Origin: Proteles cristata cristata
Lineage: Eukaryota; Chordata; Mammalia; Carnivora; Hyaenidae
DNA: 64,000 bases
Assembly (NCBI GenBank): GCA_017311185.1
Contig: JAESUZ010005177.1
Span: forward strand, 1-64,000
Direction: 5' to 3'
Position numbers and translations under genes: made by a program. The notes below the pieces were generated by a model, which was not told where the DNA came from, did no database searches, and saw only the letters and a list, made by a program, of their open reading frames with translations. Each line of letters starts with the position of its first letter. The first letter of the stretch is position 1. Positions 42,231 to 53,555 of the stretch are shown piece by piece.

Positions 42231-42765
42231 TGCTCCGGGAGCACCTGAGTGTGGGCTCACGATGAGACGGAGGCCTGAGAGGGGAGCCCCCAGGGCGGGC
42301 AGGGCCTGCGATGTCAGAAAGGCGGTCAGTGGAGGCCTCGGGGAGGTGAGAGCTGATGCAGGTCAGAGGGAGGAGGCTCGTGGACACGGGGGACAATGGT
42401 ACAGCCCTGCGGAGACCAGACATCCAAGCCGTCTCGGTCACGGCAGGGACGTGGACTCCCAGTCGGGGCAGAAGCCCCCTCGCCCTCCCATCCTGGTGGT
42501 CTGAGTGGCCCCGAGCCAGTGGCCAGAGCTGCAGCAACTCCCGGTGGGCCCTGACGGCGAGTCCCCTGGTCACTCCACCCCTCATCAGGAAGCAAGCTCC
42601 CCGCCTCCCTCCCCGTCACCCCCAACCTGACCCAGCTGCCCAGAGCCATGCTCGGCCAGCGACCCCACCAGGCCATGCCTGGCGACGGGTAAAAGCAGAA
42701 ACTCAAAGCTCAGGGTGTTTAGAAGAATCTACAAATGCTGATGTCGGCCCCACTGGGGCTCAGCT
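42231..42765. other. Unique DNA, nothing recognised
   Basis: The segment gaggcctcggggaggtgaga (42332) could be a continuation of the repeat to its left, but the match is weak. No exon seen. Confidence 0.35.
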
Positions 42766-42769
42766 GGGG

Positions 42770-43045
42770 GGTCAGCAACAGGCGGTACTTCTCTGTAAGT
42801 CCAAGATCAAGGTGCCGGCATCATTGGGTTCTTCTGGCCATGTCCCCCCAAGGCCTTCCTCAGTGTGCACGGGGAGGGCTCTGGTCCCTACTCTTCTGAG
42901 ACGGGCACTGATAGAGCCCCAGGGAACCTCCCACGACCTCATCTGACCCAAACCACCTCCTGAGGCCCAGCTCCTGACACTGTCACGTGGGGGGGGGGGA
43001 TGGGGCTTCAACATATACATCCGGGGCGGAGGGAACAAAAACATC
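42770..43045 (-). mobile_element. MLT1-type MaLR LTR, reverse orientation
   Basis: aagtccaagatcaaggtgcc (42797), gcatcattgggttcttctgg (42818), ctctggtccctactcttctg (42878), gacctcatctgacccaaacc (42935) and ggggcttcaacatatacatc (43001) are the reversed LTR landmarks in order. Solo and diverged. Confidence 0.65.
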
Positions 43046-43179
43046 TTGAGTGATTCCTGGTCTTTACTCCCTGGGGGTGCAAGAGAAGTAACATTGTCCC
43101 TTGCTTCTGAAAGTGGGGTCCATGACAATAATGCTGCCCCCAGACCCGAGAAGAATCTAGAAAACATGTCTCTCTTTTA

Positions 43180-43260
43180 CGTGGGGGGACCTAGGGGCCA
43201 GAGGAGTTACAGGACCTACTAGGCTCACGGAGTCAGTTGGTGGCTGAGGAAGGAACCTTC
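43180..43260 (-). mobile_element. Possible MIR, reverse orientation
   Basis: gggccagaggagttacagga (43194), then ggctcacggagtcagttggt match the reversed MIR core loosely. Confidence 0.4.
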
Positions 43261-43514
43261 CAGTCGGGGGCGGTGGGGGTCAGAGATTACACACTGTTTG
43301 CAAAGGTCTCTGGCTCTCTGCTTTCTGGGCATCCAGTCCGGCTGTTCTTCTCATCCTTCTTGAAGTCAGGCGTGGCCGCATGCCTCTGTGGCCGATGAAA
43401 TGTGAATAGAGGGGCTCAGCTCACTGTGAGCAGAAGTGTTAAGAGCCTGGTCTCCGGGATGGTGTGGCATCCCTGAAGATGACTCAGGGCGCACAATGCC
43501 CAGGCCACGGGTCA

Positions 43515-43730
43515 GATGTGGCTCACCGCCTGTTTACGTAAATAAAGTTCTGCTGGAACACAGCCCGTTCGTTTCTGTTCTGTCGGAAGCTGCTTTTGTG
43601 CCGCAGTAATTGTTGGAGAGTTGCAGCAGACACCACGTGGCCCATGAAGCCTAAAATACTTACTATCCGGCTCATTCTGAAAGCTGTTTGCCGACCCCGC
43701 TTTACATCGTCCAGGTCTGGGGGACTGTTT
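43515..43730 (+). mobile_element. Old hAT-type DNA transposon
   Basis: Clear landmarks: ccgcctgtttacgtaaataa (43527), agttctgctggaacacagcc (43546), gttggagagttgcagcagac (43612), gcctaaaatacttactatcc (43648) and the terminal gtttgccgacccc. It belongs to the same fossil family as the reverse copy at 24.8-25.1 kb. A 98-codon reverse frame through it is not a gene. Confidence 0.7.
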
Positions 43731-43898
43731 GTTACTGTAGCACGACCCAGCTCATTCTGACTGACACACTTTCTGATTATGCTCACAGCTTCTGAATGCC
43801 GGATCATGTCCTCTAACACTTTAAAATCCCCTTTATTTGCACAGGCACTGCACCCCGTTTCTGCCAGCTGGTTGCTGAGTGTCCAATAGAGTCTCTAA

Positions 43899-43946
43899 CC
43901 TGCACGCAGGGAAAGAAGACCCCCTGCACGCGGGGAAGGAAGACCC
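43899..43946. repeat. 24 bp tandem duplication
   Basis: cctgcacgcagggaaagaag plus accc (43899-43922) is followed at once by cctgcacgcggggaaggaag plus accc (43923-43946), two mismatches. Confidence 0.95.
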
Positions 43947-43949
43947 AGG

Positions 43950-44945
43950 GAGGCATGTGACCAGCGTGCAGTCACCTAGAGCTTCACCAGGACTCCGACC
44001 CTGCATTGAAATGGTCACTGAGGCTTCTTAAGTTTTCTCTGCATTGCCGGAGGTAGAACAGAGAGCCACATCCGGAAGCCTGTGGGCCCCCCGCCACCAA
44101 CCCCCAACCCCTTCAAGAAAACAAATGAAAAGAGAAGCCCATTCACCCCAGAGCAGAAGTGAGAAGGGGTGACATCTGGCTTCCTTAGCCTGCTCCTCTT
44201 CGGCTTCCTTTATTTGCTCTCCACGGCCCCCACCTCCCAGGATCACGTGGCCTCTGTAGGGAGCGGGGGTGCACACCTGGGCCTTGGTTTCCCCATCTCT
44301 GCACATGTACCCTTTTACCTCATGCGTGTGCCAATCGCGATGGGCAGGGTCAGGGGGCACCCTTCTCTCGGCCCAACCCAAACCCAGAAGCCTTTGGAAG
44401 GAAATGGGGTCCAGCCTAGGGGAGGGGCGCAGGCCGCCTGGCTGTCCCCAGGTCCTGCCGCCCCGCCTCCTTTGACACCCCCTCTCGGGTTTCACCCCCA
44501 CCTTCCCGGCTCGGCTCGACAGGCCCTGGAGCAGGGAGTCCTCGCAGCCTGGAAGGCGGCCGAACGTTTGAACAGCTGCTGGACCTGCCCGCCCGCTCTC
44601 TCCAGCTCCGTACTTCATACTTTTCTTAAAAAACCAAACTCCAGGCTTATGTGACACACTTGGAAGTCAGAACCCAAGGTCCATTATCAACAGCCCAGGA
44701 GGGGTTTGCGAAACACTTGCTGTGAAGAAGTCTTTCCGCTGAAAAAAATCCCCCTGTGCTCATGCCCCCAGTGGCTCCCGCATATTGTTGAGGGGGTGGG
44801 TGTTCAGCAGCTTGAGAAGGGGTGTCCCTGAGGCCCAGAGCCCACTGCTCTCTGCTGCCATGTGCTGTGATCCTGCTGCCCAGAGGTGGCATGTGACCCT
44901 CTCTTTTGACCTCTAGGCTAATCGCTGCTGACCTCACCACCAATG
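43950..44945. other. Unique DNA, nothing recognised
   Basis: No repeat or exon supported. A 209-codon reverse frame (44028-44657) and a 161-codon forward frame (44169-44654) occupy the same bases and neither shows a domain. Confidence 0.4.
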
Positions 44946-44949
44946 AGCG

Positions 44950-45120
44950 ACGTCAGACAGAGTTCTCACCGTGTGCTAGGCAGAGGGCTAGGCCGCACAT
45001 TCCTTGTTTTACTGGATGCTCACAGTGACTGAGGCCTTGGTGTTCTTATGCCCATTTTACAGAGGGGGACACTGAGGCTCAGAGAGGAGGCAAGGCAGTG
45101 GAGTGAGTGGGTAATGGGCG
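44950..45120 (-). mobile_element. MIR SINE, reverse orientation
   Basis: ccgtgtgctaggcagagggc (44970), gcccattttacagaggggga (45051) and cactgaggctcagagaggag (45070) match the reversed MIR core. Confidence 0.75.
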
Positions 45121-45645
45121 GGTGAAGCACCCATTACCATGCTTCTGCCATGTTGATCATTGCAAAAGCAGACATGGCCCCTCCTCCGGATCAAACAGCC
45201 ACTCCCAAAATATCACTCCACACAGGCCCCAGGAGTGTGTTTTTTAAGCCACTTGCTGTATCACAAGAGGAAACGAGGGGCTTATCCTGCAGAGTCGAGG
45301 CCAGCATTCGGCTTGGCCATTTCCCCTTTAGGAGAGAGCAGATGTGTGTGGTTCTGTGCCTTTCTTTGGCCCCAGGAATCTGAAGACGGAGAGCCAGGGC
45401 TGGGGGACGATGCCTTTCCGAGGCATGCTTGCTGGCCCTGCCCAAAGCCCAGAGGCCGTGCCCACACAGATGTGTTTTCACTGGGGCTCTGGGAATCCTG
45501 AGATTCCCTGTAGACCCACGAAGACCAAATTGTGTGGGTCTGGGCCACAGCTACGGAATCAGACTGTGCAGCCGAGGGGCCCCAGCCTCAGAGGGAACTC
45601 AATGAATTTGTCAGGGAACTGAAAACAGATGATTTCAATCAGCAG
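45121..45645. other. Unique DNA, possibly regulatory in part
   Basis: No repeat or exon supported. The AT-richer part at 45130-45320 is non-repetitive and precedes the CCAAT-box block. Confidence 0.35.
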
Positions 45646-45649
45646 GGGT

Positions 45650-45667
45650 AAAAAAAAAAAAAAAAAA
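45650..45667. repeat. Poly(A) tract of 18
   Basis: An isolated A18 run with no SINE or pseudogene body upstream, so it is not a retroposon tail as far as I can see. Confidence 0.95.
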
Positions 45668-45679
45668 TGACTTCATGGC

Positions 45680-46080
45680 CACAGTTTGGCTGCCAGGCCC
45701 TGGCCGGGAGGCACTTCCAGAAAGCCCCCAGCCCGGGCCTTCCCTGCAAGGCTCCCGCGAGCAGCGGGAGGGCCGAGAATAGAGAGCAGGACGGAAGAGC
45801 GGTGGCCCCAGCAAGGGGCCGCTAGGCTCGGAGATAACCCGGCTCACCCCGCCCCTCCCCCCTCCAGCTTCCTCTCAGCGGCTGCTTTCATGAATGGCTC
45901 AGCTTCCCAGACAGCCGATTGGCTGAGCCGTCGGCCGCGCCGCCCAATCAGCGGCTGCGGAGCGCTGGGGGCTCCGCGTGGGGCCTCGGTCCCCGCAGGC
46001 ATGAATGGAGCTGCCTCAGCTGCCTGCTACCCTCCCCCGCCAGTGGACCCTCCTCCCCCCGGCGGGAGAGGAGGAGGAGA
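45680..46080. promoter_or_regulatory. CpG-rich promoter-like block with a CCAAT-box pair
   Basis: A GC- and CpG-rich stretch holds gattgg (45917-45922) and ccaatca (45944-45950), an inverted pair of CCAAT boxes about 20 bp apart within agccgattggctgag and cccaatcagcggct. Paired CCAAT boxes are typical targets of NF-Y at CpG-island promoters. No TATA box is evident. A 151-codon forward frame crosses it (Pro/Gly/Ala-rich, no domain) and is not called. Which strand would be transcribed is unknown. Confidence 0.45.
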
Positions 46081-47370
46081 GGCTTTTTTTTTTTTAATTC
46101 CTCTGACCGGTCAGGGTTCTGGTACAATTGTGTCATTCTGAGGCTTGGCTGCAGCTCCTGACAATAGCCCTTGGGCTTCCCTGCTGGTCAGTGTTGACAT
46201 TCAAGATCTTGTGACAGGGAGAGGGCTTGTGTGGTTAGAAATTCATTTCTTTGCCTACCATCCGGTCTGACTCCAGTTCCAGGGAAAGTACTGCAGCGCT
46301 CCGGCGTAAGCAGGCAGGCTGCCAGGGGACACAGGCAAGGGGTTGGGAAGAGGTGAGACCCTTTTCCCACCAGTGCTGGGGGTTCCTGACACGTGCAAAC
46401 CACTGGGAGCTTCTTCTGCAAACCAGAGGGGCTTGGTCAACCCCCCACCCCTTGGTCCCTGGCCTTGTCCTAGCTGCATATGCTGCATGCATGTGAGGGC
46501 TGGGGCCGTCTGGGGGAACCCAGCCATGAGGCTGCATTTCCTGTTAAGTAGGAAAACATGTTCTGTTTGCTGATGTTATAAAGAAGGCATGTGTTTACAA
46601 AGGCTCATCGGGGAGAGCCTGGTGAGTGGGCCCACTTCCGCCCTCCCCCTCCCACAGAATGACTGGGTGACAGAGTGGGGCCCGATCTGAATGGGAAGAC
46701 CCTCTTGCAAACTGCAGGAAAAGCAAACTGCAGAATTCAACAGTGCTACAGAGAACTCTCTTGTAAGGTGGGCTTGAGGCCATGTAAGGGGCCCTTGAGT
46801 GCCAGGGTGAGCCCTGGGGAGGCATGGAAAGCTGGTGAGCTGGAGAGTGGTACTTCCTCCTTCTCCAGGGACTTCTCTCTTAGTCTGCTTACCCCCTACC
46901 CTGTGCCCGGCTGGGGCTGACCATTTCAGGAGCTGCAGCATTCGAAGCATTTCCTTATAACTAGCCTCCATCTTTAAAGAAGACAAAACAGGTTCAGAGT
47001 GACCTGCAATGAAAGGGGACCGATTGAAGTGGCAAGCCTGGAGCATGGACCGTCGTGTGGAGGTGCCATTCGCCCCTGGGTCATGGAAGCGCACAGAAGC
47101 TCACTGCCGCAGAACTGACGTGACATCGAGCCACAAAATGCAGGCAGAGCCCTGAGCTCCAGGCCTGGCGCCGGCTCACCGCTGCAGCGACTAGGGTCCT
47201 ACCTGGTGAGAAATGCGTCTGTTCCCTCATCCCTAAGAGCCAGACTCCAACTCCCAGGCGGCTACACCAGGCCACAGGCGGACTGGCAGGGCCGGGCCAG
47301 CGGGATTCTTGAAGGTTCCGCGTCGTAGCATCTGCTTCTGTCTGCCGTCCGCCCCAGTCTGTTTTCAGCT
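46081..47370. other. Unique DNA, nothing recognised
   Basis: No repeat or exon supported. It lies just beyond the promoter-like block, so a non-coding first exon in either direction cannot be excluded. Confidence 0.35.
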
Positions 47371-47374
47371 TCTA

Positions 47375-47900
47375 TTCAACGGTTCCCAGACTTTTTGGTC
47401 TAGGGATCCACTTGCGTTTTAAAAGTTTTCAAGGGTGCCAAAGTGATTTTGTTGATATGAGCTTCATCGACGGATATTTCCTGCCTTAGAAATTAAAATG
47501 GAGTTGGGACACCTGGGTGGCTCAGTCAGTTGAGCGTCTGACTTCGGCTCAAGTCATGATCTTGTGGTTCACAAGTTCAAGCCCCGTGTCGGGCTCTGTG
47601 CTGACAGCTCAGAGCCTGGAGCCTGTTTCAGATTCTGTTTCTCCCTCTCTCTCTGACCCTTCCCTGCTCACGCTGCCCCCCTCTCTCTCTCTTTCTCAGA
47701 AATAAAACATAAAAATAATTAAAAAAAAAGAAATTAAAACAGAGGGAAACAATGTAAAACGCAAAGGTATATAAGCACACGCTCCGTTAGCCATCGCAGG
47801 GACCATGTCATAAATGTGTGCTGCCTCTGGGAGCCTCTTTTTACATGCTCGAGAAAGAATGAGAAGGAAAGAGGCAGTTGATGTCTGAGTGTTGTGAGAA
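47375..47900 (+). mobile_element. Old DNA-transposon-like fossil split by a SINE
   Basis: The left part reads cccagactttttggtctagg (47386), gggtgccaaagtgattttgt (47433) and tttcctgccttagaaattaa (47478), matching an old mammalian DNA-transposon fossil of unresolved name. A SINE occupies 47504-47729. The sequence after it, to about 47900, is probably continuation but is poorly preserved. Confidence 0.45.
47504..47729 (+). mobile_element. CAN-SINE
   Basis: Head tgggacacctgggtggctca, body gacttcggctcaagtcatga and acaagttcaagccccgtg, TC tract and A-rich tail. Flanked by gaaattaaaatggag (47489-47503) and gaaattaaaacagag (47730-47744), a 15 bp target duplication with two mismatches. Confidence 0.95.
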
Positions 47901-48985
47901 TTGCTGTTGATCGCTCGGAACTCCCGGGTACACATTTGGGGAGCTGCTGTTTGCGTTTGTAGAGAGAAGTGTCAGGCTGCCTTACTTCCTGTGGCTGGGC
48001 CCGGCCATGGGATAGCCTGGCCAGTGGGCTGTGAGCAGGCCTCAGGGTGTCTCTGGGGTGCCGTCCACAAGAAGAGAGCGGCCTGGACAAGTGCGCCGTG
48101 ATGGCTCTGTGAGCAGCTGTGCTGAGCGCAGTGGCCACGTCCCGCCTCTGAAAGGAACGCAGTGAGCCCTCCGCCCCACTCTGCCCTCCCACGGGCCGGG
48201 CTAGAGTCAAGGACGTGGGTCAACTCAGAGCCTGTAACCAAGGGCAGCCCTTAAGAGGTTGGGGAGCCCAGGTCACTCGGTGTGTCAGACCTCCCTGTTT
48301 GTCCTGAACATTTACCTGTGTTCCTGTGGGAAAGAGACGTCCACCACTTGGTCTAAGCTACCGTGTTCGGGACTTTCTTATCAGACTAGCCTAGTCTGCA
48401 TCCTGGCAGTACATGGATCATTTTTACACATCTGGGCCCAAGCCGTGGGCTTTCTGACTTCATGACGTTTGCAAGAAGATGGATGCGCCTTCTGTCCGTG
48501 GAAAACACATCCTTGGACTGGGTCAGAGCTTGAGCTAGAAGCGCAGGTTGGTGAAACAAGCAGTAACAAATGAGCCTCAGGGGCATCCGTTGCACAAAAC
48601 GGACTTGGGGGCTGAGCAGAGAGTCGTGAACTGGGTGCGTCTTTGATTTTTTTACCCTGGGCTCACCACCCCCTCATTGCCCTCCTTAAGAGGTTTGCTG
48701 CAGAGGGAGTGGAGTGGCTTCTGGAGGTGAGCCCGTAGCCTGAGTGAGAGGCCGTTACCCTGGGGGAGCAGACGCGGACGTTGGAGTGGGAACAGTTTCT
48801 ACTTTCCCTTAGAGCTGAGGGAGACTGGGGGGGTCTGCAGAGGCGGGTCGTAGGGTGAGAGGCCCAAGGCCCAATGCACATATACACCCCCAGACCACTG
48901 GGTTTTGCCTGGGGGATGGATGGCCTTTGGGTTCCTGAGAACAGTTACCTCACCCCAGCACATGGGTGATTTGTGGACACTGATG
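47901..48985. other. Unique DNA, nothing recognised
   Basis: No repeat or exon supported. Confidence 0.4.
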
Positions 48986-48990
48986 TGGTA

Positions 48991-49010
48991 AATGTTTATT
49001 TATTTATTTT

Positions 49011-49041
<31 letters not shown>

Positions 49042-49210
49042 GGAGGAAGGGAGGGAGAAAGAAGGGGCAGAGAAAGAGAGAGAATCCCAAGCAGGCTCAG
49101 CACTGTCAGTGCAGAGCCCAATGCAGGGCTCAATCTCAGGAACCATGAGGTCCGACCTGAGCCAAACTCAGGAGTCAGATGATGAACCAACTAAGCTACC
49201 CAGGTGCCCC
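48991..49210 (-). mobile_element. CAN-SINE, reverse orientation, diverged
   Basis: ttatttatttattttgagag at the left, a long (GA)n tract, caagcaggctcagcactgtc and a head ending ctacccaggtgcccc. The B-box complement is decayed (gggctcaatctcagg). Flanks tgatgtgg and tgacatgg may be remnants of the target duplication. Confidence 0.93.
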
Positions 49211-49540
49211 GCTGACATGGCACTTTTTAGAGAAATTGCTCGATGTTTAGCGGTGTGCAAGTTACCAAGGGCTCCCAAGAGCTGGTTTTTGTAAACAAAA
49301 ACCAGTGCGGTCGGTCCTAAAACGTGGCTTCTAGTGGCCTTCTTGCCAAAAGAGAGCGTGGGAAGGACGGGCGAGATGTGAGGCTTCAGGCCTTCGGAAG
49401 CACGTTAGAAACCCCTGGGAGACTCTGTGAACCCCAAGGATGCCTTTGGCAGAAAGGACCGGAGCCTACTACTGCCCGGCTATATTTTCTTGAAGAGGCT
49501 GGTGATCTGGAGGGAGTCTTGAATCTGTAAACAAGCTTGT
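49211..49540. other. Unique DNA, nothing recognised
   Basis: No repeat or exon supported. Confidence 0.4.
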
Positions 49541-49544
49541 GGAG

Positions 49545-49660
49545 GGGGAAGCATTGGATCTGAATCTTGAGGGATGGGCAGGACCCGGGCATCTGATTAT
49601 GATGCGAAAGAGCCATCCAGGTGGTGGGAACGGCAAAATGAAGCCCTGACGTGGGATTCT
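49545..49660 (+). mobile_element. Possible fragment of the gagcacctactatgtg-type repeat
   Basis: gatctgaatcttgagggatg (49557), gccatccaggtggtgggaac (49611) and aatgaagccctga resemble the internal segment of that repeat. Confidence 0.35.
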
Positions 49661-50200
49661 GGATCTGCCATTCACTACTGCTGCTTGGGAACCGAGGACG
49701 GCTCTCTCATTGTCCCGCCAGGTTTTGCTCATCTCCCGGACCGAAGTTCCCAGAAGCTGGGACCAGATCACATAGGTGTGGCACGCCCGGCCCCCAGCGG
49801 ACTGCGGAACAGCAGAAGCGCTCAGGTGACGGTCCGGGAATCGCACAGGTCAGCCTGGCACCGAGGGGAGAAGGAGGAACAGGTGAGGAGGGGAGGCACG
49901 TCCCAGAAGGGGTGGAGCTGGGTCCCTCTCGATGCAGGAATAAGCTTGCCAGCCTTTCTGCCCGTGAGAATTCCTGCTTCAGATGTGAAGTGGTACCAGG
50001 GTCCAAAGGGGAGGGAAGCACAGCCACTTCACAGGGTGGAGATTTCCAGAAGAACCTGGCCTTTCAAGCTTGAACTCCTTTGATTTTCATTTATTGAAAG
50101 TAAATGAAGCAGCTTTCCTGCTCTCGACGAGCCTGGGCCTCTGGAGGAGAGGAGGATGGGGGGCAGCTGATGGGGGGGGTGAGGAAGAAGAGCTCCTATC
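49661..50200. other. Unique DNA, nothing recognised
   Basis: No repeat or exon supported. Confidence 0.4.
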
Positions 50201-50204
50201 AGCG

Positions 50205-50560
50205 TCCGGGCAGCCGTAACAAATTGTCACACACAGAGCAACTTAATACAACGGCCGTTTACTGTCCCCGGCAGGTCAGAAGTCCAAGATCAAGGTGTGG
50301 GCAAGGTGGGTTCCCTCTGAGGCTGCTCGAGAGAAGCCGTGCCAGGCCCTGCCTGCAGCTGCTGGGGGCGGCCAGCGGCCTCGGGGCCCCAGCCTCTGCG
50401 TCCGTCCTCAGGTGGCCGGACATTTGTCACTGTGGATTTGGGGCCACCTGAATCCTGGGTGACCTCACCTTGAGATCCTTCTGCAAAGACCCTTCCCCAA
50501 GTGAGGTCACACTCACAGATGCCGGGAGGACATACCTTTGGGGAGGGGGGTGGCGAGGAG
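50205..50560 (-). mobile_element. MLT1-type MaLR LTR, reverse orientation
   Basis: cagccgtaacaaattgtcac (50211), cggccgtttactgtccccgg (50253), cagaagtccaagatcaaggt (50277), acctcaccttgagatccttc (50462), tgcaaagacccttccccaag (50482) and tgaggtcacactcacagatg (50502) are reversed MLT1 landmarks in order. Near full-length solo LTR. Confidence 0.75.
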
Positions 50561-52285
50561 GCCACTGTTTGACTAGAAGAGGCAGGGGCACTGCTGGGGA
50601 CACCCGGAGGGCTTCCTGGAGGAAAGGGTGACTAGCGGGGTCTGGAGGGGAGTCACCCTGCCGGGTGGAAGGGGAGTCCAGAAAGGAGCCTCTGACGGCA
50701 CAGAGGGACTAGGTCTTGGCTGGCAGGAGGTGTCAGGAGAAAGGTGGCGAGGGGGGCGTGGGGGGCAGGGGGCCAGACGCGGTGTCTGAGACGGCAGGCC
50801 TGCAGGAGGCGCGGGGTCAGGGGCCAGAGCTCTCCCTGCAGGACGGACGTGAGCCGTTCTTCCGGCGGAGAAGATGCGTGAACACGCGGACCACCTCCCA
50901 GACCCCCGGACGCACGGCCTGTCCTGGCAGTGGGTGTCCGTGCACCACTTGCAAAAGGGGACGGGGTCGCTGGGGCCCTGGGGGGGTCCCCGGGAAGACC
51001 CCAGGGGCAGCTCGAAACGTCCGCCGGGGGTGCATCACGAACTCAGGTTGCCTGCTTCGCCGCGCTCCTGAAGAGAAGAGGCGGCCCGAGGGACACGCGT
51101 CTTCCCGAAGTCAGCGCCCGGTCAGCCCGGGCGCCAGCGGTGGGTCCGGAGGCCCGTGTCATTTGCACGCTTGCCTTTGTCTCCAGGCCTGGCTGCCGGG
51201 ACCTCCCCGGGGCTGCCCCCTCTCCGCCACGGGGCTGCCAGGGCCCCACCCTGGTCCCGGAGCCAGGTTCTGGCTCATCCGGGAGCAGGAGGAGCCTTCA
51301 GCCCGTCACCCTGGGAAGGCTGAGGTTTGCACACCGGGCGGTCCCCGCGCCGCCTCGCCGTCTCCCCGGCCGGCCAGTGACTTCGCGCCACAGCCATGCG
51401 GAGAGCGCCGGGATGCACCGTGTTGCATTCAGCGTCCCCAAAGCCAGGAGGCACAGAGGAGGGGCGCTGACCCCACCCCTGTGAGCTGTTGGCCTTACCC
51501 CAGGCCCAGAAGCTCTGACTCAGTTTTCCATTAGTGAAATGGGGCCATCTGCCTTCTTCGCGGGGCGGATGGAAGACATCGGCGAGGCGGGCGCCGAGGC
51601 CTGGACTTCAGGAGGGGACACAAACGCGGGTGTGACGCAGGGACCCCGAGCTGCTTGTCCTGGGGGCTGGGACCCCTGTGCAGAGCGCCACCCTTCCCTT
51701 GCAGCTCTCCCTGGCCCCTCTCGATCCGGCCGTCCGGCCTGGGCCGTGTGAGCACAGGGGGCCCACCTGGACGCCAGCGGGCAGCGGGCCTGGCCGTGGT
51801 GCTCAGACGGAAGCAGGTCCTTCCAGGGGAGGCCCCCCTCGCACCCTGGCTGCCCTCGCCTCCTGGATCGCAGGCCCACCGCGAGGGCTGCCCCGGGGCC
51901 CGGGGTACGAGTCTGGTCGCTCCCAGTCTCGTCTGCACTGGCCCCAGCCCCGTCCCGCTCGGACTCTGTCCCCTGTCCTCTGAGGGCCACACGCGAGCCG
52001 GGGCTCCGCCAGCAACGGCCCTCACGAGACGGGGCCCTGAGAGCGCCCACAGTTCTCTGGAGGGCGTGGGGGGCTTGTCCCTGACCAAACAGCTGCGCCT
52101 GGGGCCCTCCCAGCCGGCCTCGAAACCGGAAGAGAAGGTTTGGGCTGCGGAGGTCTCCTTGGGTCTCTGTGTCTCTGTCCCTCCCCCCCCCTCCCTCCCT
52201 CTCTCCTCCCATCTCTGCAAAAGTTCCCTGTCCTCTGCGTATGAACAGCGGCCACCAGGCCCTTTGAATGGGGAGCTCCTCTGCA
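50561..52285. other. GC-rich unique DNA
   Basis: CpG raised in 50.8-51.5 kb. Long frames (272 codons forward at 50716-51534, 263 codons reverse at 51520-52311) lack domains. A possible MIR fragment ctcagttttccattagtgaa lies at 51519. No exon supported. Confidence 0.4.
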
Positions 52286-52289
52286 GGGA

Positions 52290-52500
52290 CCTGGCCCAGG
52301 GCTGCGTTCATCCCCCTGGTTAATTAGCAGTGAATGCCATGGCCCTGGGGACCGGTGGCTGAGGGGCTGGAGGGAAGGGCAGGAGGGCCCAGGGCAGACA
52401 TAACAAGCCCCCGCCCCCTCCCCCGTGGGGGCCAGCGGCCTGGGTGGCTTATCACATTCCTGGGATGCCAGGCCTAGAGGGCTGGGCGGTCATTTGTCTA
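52290..52500. promoter_or_regulatory. Candidate regulatory stretch
   Basis: Non-repetitive block with a homeodomain-like ggttaattagcag (52318) and a cttatcacattcctgggatg segment (52447) that combines a GATA core (ttatc) and a TEAD core (cattcc), plus several GC boxes around 52410. Inference from motif content only. Confidence 0.3.
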
Positions 52501-53080
52501 CACCTGTTCACCCCTCTTGGCTGTGAGAACCGCCCCCGGGACGAGGCAGCTTTGGGGCCACGCCATGCACTGGTGACACTACCCCCTCTGCCCCCCCGCC
52601 CGGTGAGGTGGGTGGCTGGATTGAGGGAAGAGTGGGCCCTGCCTCCAGAGCCTGGCAGACCTGGGCGCTGCCCTACGGGGCTCACTGAAGTGACTTCACC
52701 CGTGTGAGCCTCAGTGTCTTCCCAGGAAGTGGAGCTCAGGAGGCAGGAGCCCCCCACCCCCACCCCAGCTATGCCTCCATCTAGAAGGGCCTGTGAGGGC
52801 AGCCACGGTCCCTGCTTTGCCTTCCCATGAAGCCCCAGGACTGTGGGGAGCATGGCCCGTGTGCTGAGCTGGGCCCGAAGGGTGCTTGACTCAGTTGTAT
52901 CAGGAGCTTGTCCAACCCAGTTACCCTAGGACTTCTGCACCGCAGAGAAGGAAGGCAAATAACAGTAATGTTAGTGTTTGAAGGCTGAGGACACCAGAGG
53001 CCATAGACTGGGCTACCGGCACCAGAGACCGGGGGCGGGGGGCACATGTTGGGGGTGTGGGGGTGTGAAGGTTGTGGTCA
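52501..53080. other. Unique DNA, nothing recognised
   Basis: No repeat or exon supported apart from a weak MIR-like gtgagcctcagtgtcttccc at 52704. Confidence 0.4.
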
Positions 53081-53083
53081 GGT

Positions 53084-53306
53084 TTGTTTATTTTTAAAAT
53101 TTTTTTTAAATGTTTTATTTTACATTTGAGACACAGAGACAGAAAGAGAACCGGGGAGGGGCAGAGAGAGAGGGAGACACAGAATCTGAAGCAGCTCCAG
53201 GCTGAGCTGTCAGCACAGAGCCCGATGCGGGGCTCAGACTCATGAACCATGAGATCATGACCTGAGCTGAAATTGGACGCTTAACTGACTGAGCCACTTA
53301 GAAACC
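53084..53306 (-). mobile_element. CAN-SINE, reverse orientation
   Basis: T-rich tail, acatttgagacacagagaca, cagagagagagggagacaca, gggctcagactcatgaacca and the head ggacgcttaactgactgagc. The last bases of the head are altered (cttagaaaccccc). No clean target duplication. Confidence 0.93.
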
Positions 53307-53555
53307 CCCCCGCCCTCCCGCCGCCCTGCCGTGGTCTGGATTTAAAATCCAGAGAAAGGGTCCCATGGCCCTCAGTCCCACAGCTATAAGAGGGCAGGTC
53401 TGGTGGAAGAACATTCCAGAAAAACTTTCTGGACTTGATGTTATGTGTGCCTTTGTCCGGTTTCGTGGTCCGTCTCCCCCACTAGAATGTCGGCCTCACG
53501 GGGTGCTGGCTCGCTTTAGACTCAGCAGACGGTTGCCGAGTGGCTGACAGATCTG

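Noticed and set aside
43523..43819. 98-codon reverse frame
   Set aside because: Lies across an old hAT fossil read on the opposite strand; no transposase motif.
45650..45667. A18 run as a processed-pseudogene or SINE tail
   Set aside because: No retroposon body or target duplication upstream.
45686..46141. 151-codon forward frame across the CCAAT-box block
   Set aside because: Pro/Gly/Ala-rich with no domain and it crosses the promoter-like motifs; a 5' region is more plausible than an exon.
50716..52323. Frames of 222-272 codons on both strands
   Set aside because: Mutually overlapping, biased composition, no domain.
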